From: Chitinophagales bacterium | GTDB taxonomy: Bacteria; Bacteroidota; Bacteroidia; Chitinophagales; UBA8649 | Assembly (NCBI GenBank): GCA_020635995.1 | Contig: JACJYS010000003.1 | Coordinates: forward strand, 62,001 to 126,000 | Direction of reading: 5' to 3' | DNA length: 64,000 nt | Shown here: positions 33,320 through 42,686 of the stretch, piece by piece | Layout: the number at the start of each line of letters is the position of its first letter | Position numbering within the stretch: position 1 is the first letter of the stretch | Translations under genes and position numbers: made by a program | Notes under the pieces: model-generated | Told to the model about the DNA's origin: nothing | Seen by the model: only the letters and a program-made list of their open reading frames with translations | Database searches by the model: none

Positions 33320-36300
33320 GTGAAAACCCCTGTTAATTATATAATCTTATTGGGATTATTCCTGTTTTCTACCCATAATATATACGGGCAGTCGGGTTTA
33401 TGCGATTCTAACACGCCCTTTTATAATGTAGATTTATCTTCTAATCCGGATTCTATATGGATTTCTCCTCCTGATGTAAGAGTCGGAGGATGTTGTGGCA
33501 CTTCGCACCCTATTCGCTGTATAGAGTTTGAGGTACTTTTAGAACCCAATGCTGCGGGGATAATTTTTGACATTTATTCTGGAGCAATGCCTTCGGGAGC
33601 ACTATTTTACCAAGTTAATTGTGGCCCAGAAATTCCTATTGGTGAAATGATATGTCTTGAAGGACCTGGTCCTCATACTATTACATTCTGCAAGCCTGGA
33701 GCTAATCAAAATGAATATACTATTCAGTCCATACCGGGTACATTTAATTTATATGGAACCGGCACTACAAAAGGTTGTGATGCGGATATTTATGTAGAAG
33801 GATTAATAGATAGCACTATTGTTTGGCATGAATTAACTTCAGGAACAGGGGAGTATGATAGTCTTTTTACTTGTTTAACAGGGTGCGATACAACTCAGTT
33901 TAACTCCACACCCGGAATGCCTGATAGCCTTCAAATTCAGGTTTGTGGTTATTTAGAGCCATCTGTTTGTAGTTTTACCTCTATTTATAGATGTGATACA
34001 TTAAGTATTCCAATTAATGAACCCCTAAGTGTTGAACTTGATTCTTATTATAAGTTTACTTGTTATGATGAATTGCCATTTGAAATAGCACCAACTATTA
34101 ATGGCTATACACCATCTATAATATATGAATGGTACGATTCTACAGACCTATTGGGTAATCTAATCGGAACAGATTCTACATTGCAAATCACAGAAACAGG
34201 TTATTATTCTGTTTTAGTTTATGATACATTATTTTCTGCTTGTTCAAGAGATACAGCTAATGTTTTTATTGAGGTTTTTCCTTTTCCAGAAATTTCTCCT
34301 ATTTCTAATGATACATTATGCTTGGGTGAGAGTTTAACTGTTACACCTACTGTTACTATTGGAAGTTTAAACTGGTATATCAATGATACGCTTTATTGTG
34401 GCAACTGCTCATCTACAACTTTTAATCCGCTATCTGAGTTTACGGTTACATTATCCCTTACCGACTCTATAGGATGTATGGATTCTACTGAATTTTCAAT
34501 TTATACAAATCCTACTTTTGCTCCTACACAAACTATAGAAATTTGCGATAATGATTCGTTCTTATTGCCAAGTGGTACTTATGTAAATACGGCAGGTGTG
34601 TATGTAGATTCTTTTGCTTCGGTGTTTGGTTGCGATTCGGTGTGGACGACTACAGTTATCGTGCATCCTACTTTTGCTCCTGCTCAAACGGTGGAAATTT
34701 GTGATAATGATTCCTTCTTGTTGCCTTCGGGGACTTTTGTTGCTACGGCTGGTGTATATGTAGATTCTTTTGCTTCGGTTTATGGTTGTGATTCGGTGTG
34801 GACTACTACGGTAATTGTGCATCCTACTTTTGCTCCAAGTCAAACGATTGAAATTTGTGATAATGATTCGTTCTTATTGCCTTCGGGTGTTTTTGTTACT
34901 GTTGCCGGGGTGTATGTAGATCCTTTTGCTTCGGTTTATGGCTGTGATTCGGTGTGGACTACGACTGTGATGGTGCACCCTACTTTTGCTCCTGCTCAAA
35001 CGGTGGAAATTTGCGACAACGATTCCTTCTTGTTGCCAAGTGGCACTTATGTAAATACGGCAGGTATTTATGTAGATTCTTTTGCTTCGGTGTTTGGCTG
35101 TGATTCTATCTGGACTACTACGCTTATCGTGCATCCGACTTTTGCTCCTACACAAACGGTGGAAATTTGTGATAATGATTCGTTCTTATTGCCTTCGGGT
35201 GTTTTTGTTGCTACTGCCGGTGTGTATGTAGATTCTTTTGCTTCGGTTTATGGCTGTGATTCTGTTTGGACTACGACTGTGATTGTACACCCTACTTTTG
35301 CTCCTAATCAAACGATTGAAATTTGCGATAATGATTCTTTCTTATTGCCTTCGGGTGTTTTTGTTGCTACTGCCGGTGTGTATGTAGATTCTTTTGCTTC
35401 GGTATTTGGTTGTGATTCGGTGTGGACTACGACTGTGATTGTGCACCCGACTTTTGCTCCTTCGCAAACCGTGGAAATTTGTGATAATGATTCGTTATTA
35501 TTGCCTTCGGGTGTTTTTGTTGCTACTGCCGGTGTGTATGTAGATTCTTTTGCTTCGGTTTATGGCTGTGATTCTGTTTGGACTACGACTGTGATTGTAC
35601 ACCCTACTTTTGCTCCTTCGCAAACTATAGAAATTTGCGATAATGATTCTTTCTTGTTGCCTTCGGGGACTTTTGTAAATACTGCCGGTGTGTATGTAGA
35701 TTCTTTTGCTACCGTTTATGGTTGTGATTCTATTTGGACGACTACGGTGATTGTGCACCCTACTTTTGCTCCAAGTCAAACGGTGGAAATTTGCGATAAT
35801 GATTCTTTCTTGTTGCCTTCGGGGACTTTTGTTGCTACTGCCGGGGTGTATGTGGATTCTTTTGCTTCCGTGTTTGGCTGTGATTCTATTTGGACTACGA
35901 CTGTTATCGTGCACCCTACTTTTGCTCCTGCTCAAACGGTGGAAATTTGTGATAATGATTCTTTCTTGTTGCCTTCGGGGACTTTTGTTGCTACTGCCGG
36001 TGTGTATGTAGATTCTTTTGCTTCGGTATTTGGTTGTGATTCTGTTTGGACTACGACTGTGATTGTGCACCCGACTTTTGCTCCTAATCAAACGGTGGAA
36101 ATTTGCGATAATGATTCCTTCTTGTTGCCTTCGGGTGTTTTTGTTGCTACGGCTGGTGTGTATGTAGATTCTTTTGCTTCGGTTTATGGTTGTGATTCGG
36201 TGTGGACTACGACTGTAATTGTGCATCCTACTTTTGCTCCTATGCAAACAGTGGAAATTTGCGATAATGATTCGTTCTTGTTGCCTTCGGGTGTTTTTTT

Positions 36301-36325
36301 GTTGCTACTGCCGGTGTGTATGTAG
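33320..36325 (+). CDS. giant T9SS repeat adhesin, N-terminal frame
   Basis: This is the first of three frames of one gene that spans 33320-42683. It starts with GTG and a signal peptide (LLGLFLFSTHNIYGQ). The next ~380 residues are non-repetitive, Cys-rich, beta-sandwich-like domains (GGCCGTSHPIRCIEFE; a PKD-like GNLIGTDSTLQITETGYYSVLV). From 34511 it is built of 52-residue repeats. The frame breaks at a 7-T tract (36294-36300) where all sister repeats have 5 Ts; translation then ends at TAG 36323-36325. Correcting the two T tracts gives one chain of about 3119 residues. As it stands, this fragment lacks the C-terminal sorting domain and would not be displayed. Confidence 0.85.
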   Translation: MKTPVNYIILLGLFLFSTHNIYGQSGLCDSNTPFYNVDLSSNPDSIWISPPDVRVGGCCGTSHPIRCIEFEVLLEPNAAGIIFDIYSGAMPSGALFYQVNCGPEIPIGEMICLEGPGPHTITFCKPGANQNEYTIQSIPGTFNLYGTGTTKGCDADIYVEGLIDSTIVWHELTSGTGEYDSLFTCLTGCDTTQFNSTPGMPDSLQIQVCGYLEPSVCSFTSIYRCDTLSIPINEPLSVELDSYYKFTCYDELPFEIAPTINGYTPSIIYEWYDSTDLLGNLIGTDSTLQITETGYYSVLVYDTLFSACSRDTANVFIEVFPFPEISPISNDTLCLGESLTVTPTVTIGSLNWYINDTLYCGNCSSTTFNPLSEFTVTLSLTDSIGCMDSTEFSIYTNPTFAPTQTIEICDNDSFLLPSGTYVNTAGVYVDSFASVFGCDSVWTTTVIVHPTFAPAQTVEICDNDSFLLPSGTFVATAGVYVDSFASVYGCDSVWTTTVIVHPTFAPSQTIEICDNDSFLLPSGVFVTVAGVYVDPFASVYGCDSVWTTTVMVHPTFAPAQTVEICDNDSFLLPSGTYVNTAGIYVDSFASVFGCDSIWTTTLIVHPTFAPTQTVEICDNDSFLLPSGVFVATAGVYVDSFASVYGCDSVWTTTVIVHPTFAPNQTIEICDNDSFLLPSGVFVATAGVYVDSFASVFGCDSVWTTTVIVHPTFAPSQTVEICDNDSLLLPSGVFVATAGVYVDSFASVYGCDSVWTTTVIVHPTFAPSQTIEICDNDSFLLPSGTFVNTAGVYVDSFATVYGCDSIWTTTVIVHPTFAPSQTVEICDNDSFLLPSGTFVATAGVYVDSFASVFGCDSIWTTTVIVHPTFAPAQTVEICDNDSFLLPSGTFVATAGVYVDSFASVFGCDSVWTTTVIVHPTFAPNQTVEICDNDSFLLPSGVFVATAGVYVDSFASVYGCDSVWTTTVIVHPTFAPMQTVEICDNDSFLLPSGVFLLLLPVCM

Positions 36326-39166
36326 ATTCTTTTGCTTCGGTTTATGGTTGTGATTCGGTGTGGACTACGACTGTGATTGTGCATCCTACTTTTGCTCCTA
36401 CGCAAACCGTAGAAATTTGTGATAATGATTCTTTCTTGTTGCCTTCGGGTGTTTTTGTTGCTACTGCCGGTGTGTATGTAGATTCTTTTGCTTCGGTTTA
36501 TGGTTGTGATTCGGTGTGGACTACGACTGTGATGGTGCATCCTACTTTTGCTCCTACTCAAACGGTGGAAATTTGCGATAATGATTCCTTCTTGTTGCCT
36601 TCGGGTGTTTTTGTTTCTACTGCCGGTGTATATGTAGATTCTTTTGCTTCGGTTTATGGTTGTGATTCGGTGTGGACTACGACTGTGATTGTGCATCCTA
36701 CTTTTTTGCTCCTATGCAAACAGTGGAAATTTGCGATAATGATTCGTTCTTGTTGCCAAGTGGTACTTATGTAAATACGGCAGGTATTTATGTAGATTCT
36801 TTTGCTTCGGTGTTTGGTTGCGATTCGGTGTGGACGACTATGGTGATTGTGCATCCTACTTTTACTCCTACGCAAACCGTGGAAATTTGCGATAACGATT
36901 CTTTCTTATTGCCAAGTGGTATTTATGTAAATACGGCAGGTATTTATGTAGATTCTTTTGCTTCGGTTTATGGTTGTGATTCGGTGTGGACTACGACTGT
37001 GATTGTGCATCCTACTTTTGCTCCTATGCAAACAGTGGAAATTTGCGATAATGATTCGTTCTTGTTGCCAAGTGGTACTTATGTAAATACGGCAGGTATT
37101 TATGTAGATTCTTTTGCTTCGGTGTTTGGTTGCGATTCGGTGTGGACGACTACGCTTATCGTGCATCCGACTTTTGCTCCTGCTCAAACCGTGGAAATTT
37201 GTGATAATGATTCGTTCTTATTGCCTTCGGGTGTTTTTGTTTCTACTGCCGGTGTATATGTAGATTCTTTTGCTTCGGTTTATGGCTGTGATTCTGTTTG
37301 GACTACGACTGTGATTGTGCATCCTACTTTTGCTCCTATGCAAACCGTGGAGATTTGCGATAATGATTCGTTTTTGTTGCCAAGTGGTACTTATGTAAAT
37401 ACGGCAGGTATTTATGTAGATTCTTTTGCTTCGGTTTATGGTTGTGATTCTATCTGGACTACTACGCTTATCGTGCACCCTACTTTTACTCCTACACAAA
37501 CTATAGAAATTTGTGATAATGATTCTTTCTTGTTGCCTTCAGGGACTTTTGTTGCTACTGCCGGGGTGTATGTGGATTCTTTTGCTTCCGTGTTTGGCTG
37601 TGATTCTATTTGGACTACGACTGTTATCGTGCACCCTACTTTTGCTCCTGCTCAAACGGTGGAAATTTGTGATAATGATTCTTTCTTGTTGCCTTCGGGG
37701 ACTTTTGTTGCTACTGCCGGTGTGTATGTAGATTCTTTTGCTTCGGTATTTGGTTGTGATTCTGTTTGGACTACGACTGTGATTGTGCACCCGACTTTTG
37801 CTCCTAATCAAACGGTGGAAATTTGCGATAATGATTCCTTCTTGTTGCCTTCGGGTGTTTTTGTTGCTACGGCTGGTGTGTATGTAGATTCTTTTGCTTC
37901 GGTTTATGGTTGTGATTCGGTGTGGACTACGACTGTAATTGTGCATCCTACTTTTGCTCCTATGCAAACAGTGGAAATTTGCGATAATGATTCGTTCTTG
38001 TTGCCTTCGGGTGTTTTTGTTGCTACTGCCGGTGTGTATGTAGATTCTTTTGCTTCGGTTTATGGTTGTGATTCGGTGTGGACTACGACTGTGATGGTGC
38101 ATCCTACTTTTGCTCCTACGCAAACCGTAGAAATTTGTGATAATGATTCTTTCTTGTTGCCTTCGGGTGTTTTTGTTGCTACTGCCGGTGTGTATGTAGA
38201 TTCTTTTGCTTCGGTTTATGGTTGTGATTCGGTGTGGACTACGACTGTGATGGTGCATCCTACTTTTGCTCCTACTCAAACGGTGGAAATTTGCGATAAT
38301 GATTCCTTCTTGTTGCCTTCGGGTGTTTTTGTTTCTACTGCCGGTGTATATGTAGATTCTTTTGCTTCGGTTTATGGTTGTGATTCGGTGTGGACTACGA
38401 CTGTGATTGTGCATCCTACTTTTGCTCCTATGCAAACAGTGGAAATTTGCGATAATGATTCGTTCTTGTTGCCAAGTGGTACTTATGTAAATACGGCAGG
38501 TATTTATGTAGATTCTTTTGCTTCGGTGTTTGGTTGCGATTCGGTGTGGACGACTATGGTGATTGTGCATCCTACTTTTACTCCTACGCAAACCGTGGAA
38601 ATTTGCGATAACGATTCTTTCTTATTGCCAAGTGGTATTTATGTAAATACGGCAGGTATTTATGTAGATTCTTTTGCTTCGGTTTATGGTTGTGATTCGG
38701 TGTGGACTACGACTGTGATTGTGCATCCTACTTTTGCTCCTATGCAAACAGTGGAAATTTGCGATAATGATTCGTTCTTGTTGCCAAGTGGTACTTATGT
38801 AAATACGGCAGGTATTTATGTAGATTCTTTTGCTTCGGTGTTTGGTTGCGATTCGGTGTGGACGACTACGCTTATCGTGCATCCGACTTTTGCTCCTGCT
38901 CAAACCGTGGAAATTTGTGATAATGATTCGTTCTTATTGCCTTCGGGTGTTTTTGTTTCTACTGCCGGTGTATATGTAGATTCTTTTGCTTCGGTTTATG
39001 GCTGTGATTCTGTTTGGACTACGACTGTGATTGTGCATCCTACTTTTGCTCCTATGCAAACCGTGGAGATTTGCGATAATGATTCGTTTTTGTTGCCAAG
39101 TGGTACTTATGTAAATACGGCAGGTATTTATGTAGATTCTTTTGCTTCGGTTTATGGTTGTGATTC
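35795..39166 (+). repeat. near-identical 1.65-kb tandem duplication within the repeats
   Basis: Copy 1 (35795-37450) and copy 2 (37515-39166) agree almost base for base over about 10.5 repeat units. They are 1720 bp apart before the two T-tract insertions and 1716 bp (11 units) after them. Both insertions are in copy 1 only. I saw only a few substitutions, for example GATTGTGCAT versus GATGGTGCAT in the first full unit after the first tract. This indicates a recent block duplication. Confidence 0.85.
36316..36774 (+). CDS. giant T9SS repeat adhesin, middle frame (out-of-frame fragment)
   Basis: Between the two T-tract insertions the repeats read in a different frame, here for about 2.5 units (YVDSFASVYGCDSVWTTTVI). 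The second tract is 6 Ts at 36702-36707 where sister units have 4. After it this frame runs into nonsense (FLLLCKQWKFAIMI) and stops. It has no start signal of its own and is surely part of the gene at 33320-42683. Either the insertions are real and the gene is switched off or decaying, or they are sequencing/assembly errors. Confidence 0.7.
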   Translation: MYVDSFASVYGCDSVWTTTVIVHPTFAPTQTVEICDNDSFLLPSGVFVATAGVYVDSFASVYGCDSVWTTTVMVHPTFAPTQTVEICDNDSFLLPSGVFVSTAGVYVDSFASVYGCDSVWTTTVIVHPTFLLLCKQWKFAIMIRSCCQVVLM

Positions 39167-42100
39167 GGTGTGGACTACGACTGTGATTGTGCATCCTACT
39201 TTTGCTCCTACGCAAACGGTGGAGATTTGCGATAATGATTCCTTCTTGTTGCCTTCGGGGACTTTTGTTGCTACTGCCGGTGTGTATGTAGATTCTTTTG
39301 CTTCGGTATTTGGTTGTGATTCTGTTTGGACTACGACTGTGATTGTACACCCTACTTTTGCTCCTATGCAAACAGTGGAAATTTGCGATAATGATTCGTT
39401 CTTATTGCCTTCGGGGACTTTTGTTGCTACTGCCGGTGTGTATGTAGATTCTTTTGCTTCGGTATTTGGTTGTGATTCTGTTTGGACTACGACTGTGATT
39501 GTGCACCCGACTTTTGCTCCTAATCAAACGGTGGAAATTTGCGATAATGATTCCTTCTTGTTGCCTTCGGGTGTTTTTGTTGCTACGGCTGGTGTGTATG
39601 TAGATTCTTTTGCTTCGGTTTATGGTTGTGATTCGGTGTGGACTACGACTGTAATTGTGCATCCTACTTTTGCTCCTATGCAAACAGTGGAAATTTGTGA
39701 TAATGATTCTTTCTTGTTGCCTTCAGGGACTTTTGTTGCTACTGCCGGGGTGTATGTGGATTCTTTTGCTTCCGTGTTTGGCTGTGATTCTATTTGGACG
39801 ACTACGGTGATTGTGCACCCTACTTTTGCTCCGAGTCAAACGGTGGAAATTTGCGACAACGATTCCTTCTTGTTGCCAAGTGGCACTTATGTAAATACGG
39901 CAGGTATTTATGTAGATTCTTTTGCTTCGGTTTATGGCTGTGATTCTATCTGGACTACTACGCTTATCGTGCATCCGACTTTTGCTCCTACACAAACGGT
40001 GGAAATTTGTGATAATGATTCTTTCTTATTGCCTTCGGGTGTTTTTGTTGCTACTGCCGGTGTGTATGTAGATTCTTTTGCTTCGGTTTATGGTTGTGAT
40101 TCGGTGTGGACTACGACTGTGATTGTGCATCCTACTTTTGCTCCTACGCAAACCGTAGAAATTTGTGATAATGATTCTTTCTTGTTGCCTTCGGGTGTTT
40201 TTGTTGCTACTGCCGGTGTGTATGTAGATTCTTTTGCTTCGGTTTATGGCTGTGATTCTATCTGGACTACGACTGTGATGGTGCATCCTACTTTTGCTCC
40301 TACTCAAACGGTGGAAATTTGCGATAATGATTCCTTCTTGTTGCCTTCGGGTGTTTTTGTTTCTACTGCCGGTGTATATGTAGATTCTTTTGCTTCGGTT
40401 TATGGCTGTGATTCTGTTTGGACTACGACTGTGATTGTGCATCCTACTTTTGCTCCTATGCAAACAGTGGAAATTTGCGATAATGATTCGTTCTTGTTGC
40501 CTTCGGGTGTTTTTGTTGCTGCTGCCGGTGTGTATGTAGATTCTTTTGCTTCGGTTTATGGCTGTGATTCTATCTGGACTACTACGCTTATCGTGCATCC
40601 TACTTTTGCTCCTAATCAAACTATAGAAATTTGCGATAATGATTCGTTCTTATTGCCTTCGGGTGTTTTTGTTGCTACTGCCGGGGTGTATGTAGATTCT
40701 TTTGTTACCGTGTTTGGTTGTGATTCGGTGTGGACTACGACTGTGATTGTGCATCCTACTTTTGCTCCAAGTCAAACTATAGAAATTTGTGATAATGATT
40801 CTTTCTTGTTGCCTTCGGGGACTTTTGTTGCTGCTGCCGGTGTGTATGTAGATTCTTTTGCTTCGGTTTATGGCTGTGATTCTGTTTGGACTACGACTGT
40901 GATGGTGCACCCTACTTTTGCTCCTACGCAAACGGTGGAAATTTGTGATAATGATTCGTTCTTGTTGCCAAGTGGTACTTATGTAAATACGGCAGGTATT
41001 TATGTAGATTCTTTTGCTTCGGTTTATGGTTGTGATTCGGTGTGGACTACGACTGTGATTGTGCATCCTACTTTTGCTCCGAGTCAAACGGTGGAAATTT
41101 GTGATAATGATTCGTTCTTATTGCCTTCGGGTGTTTTTGTTACTGTTGCCGGGGTGTATGTAGATCCTTTTGCTTCGGTTTATGGCTGTGATTCGGTGTG
41201 GACTACGACTGTGATTGTGCACCCTACTTTTGCTCCTGCTCAAACGGTGGAAATTTGCGACAACGATTCCTTCTTGTTGCCAAGTGGCACTTATGTAAAT
41301 ACGGCAGGTATTTATGTAGATTCTTTTGCTTCGGTGTTTGGCTGTGATTCTATCTGGACGACTACGCTTATCGTGCATCCTACTTTTACTCCTGCTCAAA
41401 CTATAGAAATTTGTGATAATGATTCCTTCTCGTTGCCAAGTGGCACTTATGTAAATACGGCAGGTATTTATGTAGATTCTTTTGCTTCGGTTTATGGTTG
41501 TGATTCGGTGTGGACTACGACTGTGATGGTGCATCCTACTTTTGCTCCTACTCAAACGGTGGAAATTTGCGATAATGATTCCTTCTTGTTGCCTTCGGGT
41601 GTTTTTGTTTCTACTGCCGGTGTATATGTAGATTCTTTTGCTACCGTGTTTGGTTGTGATTCTATTTGGACTACGACTGTGATTGTGCATCCTACTTTTG
41701 CTCCTGCTCAAACGGTGGAGATTTGTGATAATGATTCGTTCTTGTTGCCTTCGGGGACTTTTGTTGCTACTACCGGTGTATATGTAGATTCTTTTGCTAC
41801 CGTGTTTGGTTGTGATTCGGTGTGGACTACGACTGTGATTGTGAGAGAACTTGTTACAACAAATATTTCTCAAATAATTTGTGAGGGTAGTGAAGTGGAA
41901 ATAAATGGAATTATATATAATCAAGCTGGGACATATACGGATACATTAAATAGTCAAATTGGCTGTGATAGTATTTTGCTTATTGATATATCTGTGTTAA
42001 AAAATTCAGCAGGGAAAATAGATACAACTATTTGCCCTAACAGTTATATAAATATATATGAACAAACTTTTAGTGATGAAGGAGAATATAGAATAAACTT

Positions 42101-42683
42101 ACACAATCATAATGGCTGTGATAGTATATTGACCTTAATAATACGCCACTATCCAGAGCCATTTATTGATGCGGGAGAAGATCTTACTGTAATCCCTAAT
42201 GAAATATTTACACTTGAATCTTCTAATTTCCCTACCGATTATTTGTCTTTATCTTGGAGTCATTTAGATGATACACTTTGTACAGATTGCTTTTCAGTTG
42301 AACAAAGTACTACAGAAAACACAAGTTATATAGCAACAGTAGTAGATACTAATAATTGTTTTTATAAAGATGAAGTTTTTGTATTTTTAGATAAATCTTG
42401 CCCTGAAAATGGAATATTAGCACCTAATATTATAACACCTAATGGAGATATGCATAATGATGAATTTTACATTAAAAATCCTAATGAATTAGAAATAGAT
42501 TATTATAGAATTTTTAATAGATGGGGCGAGTTGGTTTTTGAAACTTATGACCCAAATGGAAAATGGGATGGCACATTTAGAAACCAAATCTGCAATCCTG
42601 GCGTATATGTATATTACGTACAAGCAAAATGCTTTGATAAAACCCCTTTTATGAAGAAAGGAAATATAACCATACTAAAGTAA
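36714..42683 (+). CDS. giant T9SS repeat adhesin, C-terminal frame with type B sorting domain
   Basis: The third frame of the same gene becomes in-phase after the 6-T tract; the first Met in phase is at 36714 (MQTVEICDND). It encodes about 32 further 52-residue repeats, then two diverged units (ICEGSEVEINGIIY ... GCDSILL; ICPNSYINIYEQ ... GCDSILT) and a PKD-like domain (FIDAGEDLTVIPNEIFTLES). It ends with the gliding-motility-associated C-terminal domain (NIITPNGDMHNDEFYIKN, FNRWGELVFETYDPNGKWDG, CNPGVYVYYV), the T9SS type B signal. Such proteins are secreted and held on the surface with a PorP/SprF partner, encoded 3 bp downstream. Confidence 0.88.
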   Translation: MQTVEICDNDSFLLPSGTYVNTAGIYVDSFASVFGCDSVWTTMVIVHPTFTPTQTVEICDNDSFLLPSGIYVNTAGIYVDSFASVYGCDSVWTTTVIVHPTFAPMQTVEICDNDSFLLPSGTYVNTAGIYVDSFASVFGCDSVWTTTLIVHPTFAPAQTVEICDNDSFLLPSGVFVSTAGVYVDSFASVYGCDSVWTTTVIVHPTFAPMQTVEICDNDSFLLPSGTYVNTAGIYVDSFASVYGCDSIWTTTLIVHPTFTPTQTIEICDNDSFLLPSGTFVATAGVYVDSFASVFGCDSIWTTTVIVHPTFAPAQTVEICDNDSFLLPSGTFVATAGVYVDSFASVFGCDSVWTTTVIVHPTFAPNQTVEICDNDSFLLPSGVFVATAGVYVDSFASVYGCDSVWTTTVIVHPTFAPMQTVEICDNDSFLLPSGVFVATAGVYVDSFASVYGCDSVWTTTVMVHPTFAPTQTVEICDNDSFLLPSGVFVATAGVYVDSFASVYGCDSVWTTTVMVHPTFAPTQTVEICDNDSFLLPSGVFVSTAGVYVDSFASVYGCDSVWTTTVIVHPTFAPMQTVEICDNDSFLLPSGTYVNTAGIYVDSFASVFGCDSVWTTMVIVHPTFTPTQTVEICDNDSFLLPSGIYVNTAGIYVDSFASVYGCDSVWTTTVIVHPTFAPMQTVEICDNDSFLLPSGTYVNTAGIYVDSFASVFGCDSVWTTTLIVHPTFAPAQTVEICDNDSFLLPSGVFVSTAGVYVDSFASVYGCDSVWTTTVIVHPTFAPMQTVEICDNDSFLLPSGTYVNTAGIYVDSFASVYGCDSVWTTTVIVHPTFAPTQTVEICDNDSFLLPSGTFVATAGVYVDSFASVFGCDSVWTTTVIVHPTFAPMQTVEICDNDSFLLPSGTFVATAGVYVDSFASVFGCDSVWTTTVIVHPTFAPNQTVEICDNDSFLLPSGVFVATAGVYVDSFASVYGCDSVWTTTVIVHPTFAPMQTVEICDNDSFLLPSGTFVATAGVYVDSFASVFGCDSIWTTTVIVHPTFAPSQTVEICDNDSFLLPSGTYVNTAGIYVDSFASVYGCDSIWTTTLIVHPTFAPTQTVEICDNDSFLLPSGVFVATAGVYVDSFASVYGCDSVWTTTVIVHPTFAPTQTVEICDNDSFLLPSGVFVATAGVYVDSFASVYGCDSIWTTTVMVHPTFAPTQTVEICDNDSFLLPSGVFVSTAGVYVDSFASVYGCDSVWTTTVIVHPTFAPMQTVEICDNDSFLLPSGVFVAAAGVYVDSFASVYGCDSIWTTTLIVHPTFAPNQTIEICDNDSFLLPSGVFVATAGVYVDSFVTVFGCDSVWTTTVIVHPTFAPSQTIEICDNDSFLLPSGTFVAAAGVYVDSFASVYGCDSVWTTTVMVHPTFAPTQTVEICDNDSFLLPSGTYVNTAGIYVDSFASVYGCDSVWTTTVIVHPTFAPSQTVEICDNDSFLLPSGVFVTVAGVYVDPFASVYGCDSVWTTTVIVHPTFAPAQTVEICDNDSFLLPSGTYVNTAGIYVDSFASVFGCDSIWTTTLIVHPTFTPAQTIEICDNDSFSLPSGTYVNTAGIYVDSFASVYGCDSVWTTTVMVHPTFAPTQTVEICDNDSFLLPSGVFVSTAGVYVDSFATVFGCDSIWTTTVIVHPTFAPAQTVEICDNDSFLLPSGTFVATTGVYVDSFATVFGCDSVWTTTVIVRELVTTNISQIICEGSEVEINGIIYNQAGTYTDTLNSQIGCDSILLIDISVLKNSAGKIDTTICPNSYINIYEQTFSDEGEYRINLHNHNGCDSILTLIIRHYPEPFIDAGEDLTVIPNEIFTLESSNFPTDYLSLSWSHLDDTLCTDCFSVEQSTTENTSYIATVVDTNNCFYKDEVFVFLDKSCPENGILAPNIITPNGDMHNDEFYIKNPNELEIDYYRIFNRWGELVFETYDPNGKWDGTFRNQICNPGVYVYYVQAKCFDKTPFMKKGNITILK

Positions 42684-42686
42684 ATA

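Larger units (their letters stand above)
34511..41846 (+). repeat. 47 tandem 156-bp coding repeats
   Basis: The distance from the first PTFAP codon (34511) to the point where the next would start (41847) is 7336 bp. Subtracting the two +2 T-tract insertions leaves 7332 bp, exactly 47 x 156. Each unit encodes 52 residues of the type PTFAPxQTxEICDNDSFLLP, then SGxFVxTAGVYVDSFASV and xGCDSVWTTTVIVH, with two Cys per unit. Units vary at a few positions, chiefly the TYVNTAGI versus VFVATAGV variants. Two diverged units follow before the C-terminal domain. The spacing never varies by whole or part codons. Confidence 0.95.

Noticed and set aside
34511..41846. CRISPR-like regular repeats
   Set aside because: There are no unique spacers; the whole 156-bp unit is coding and repeated head to tail. 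No cas genes are present.
34562..41924. Series of minus-strand open frames (up to about 350 codons) across the repeat array
   Set aside because: They are antisense shadows of the 156-bp repeats: the period has no stop in that frame. They have no start signals, and their Arg/Ser/His/Ile-rich repeats fit no family.
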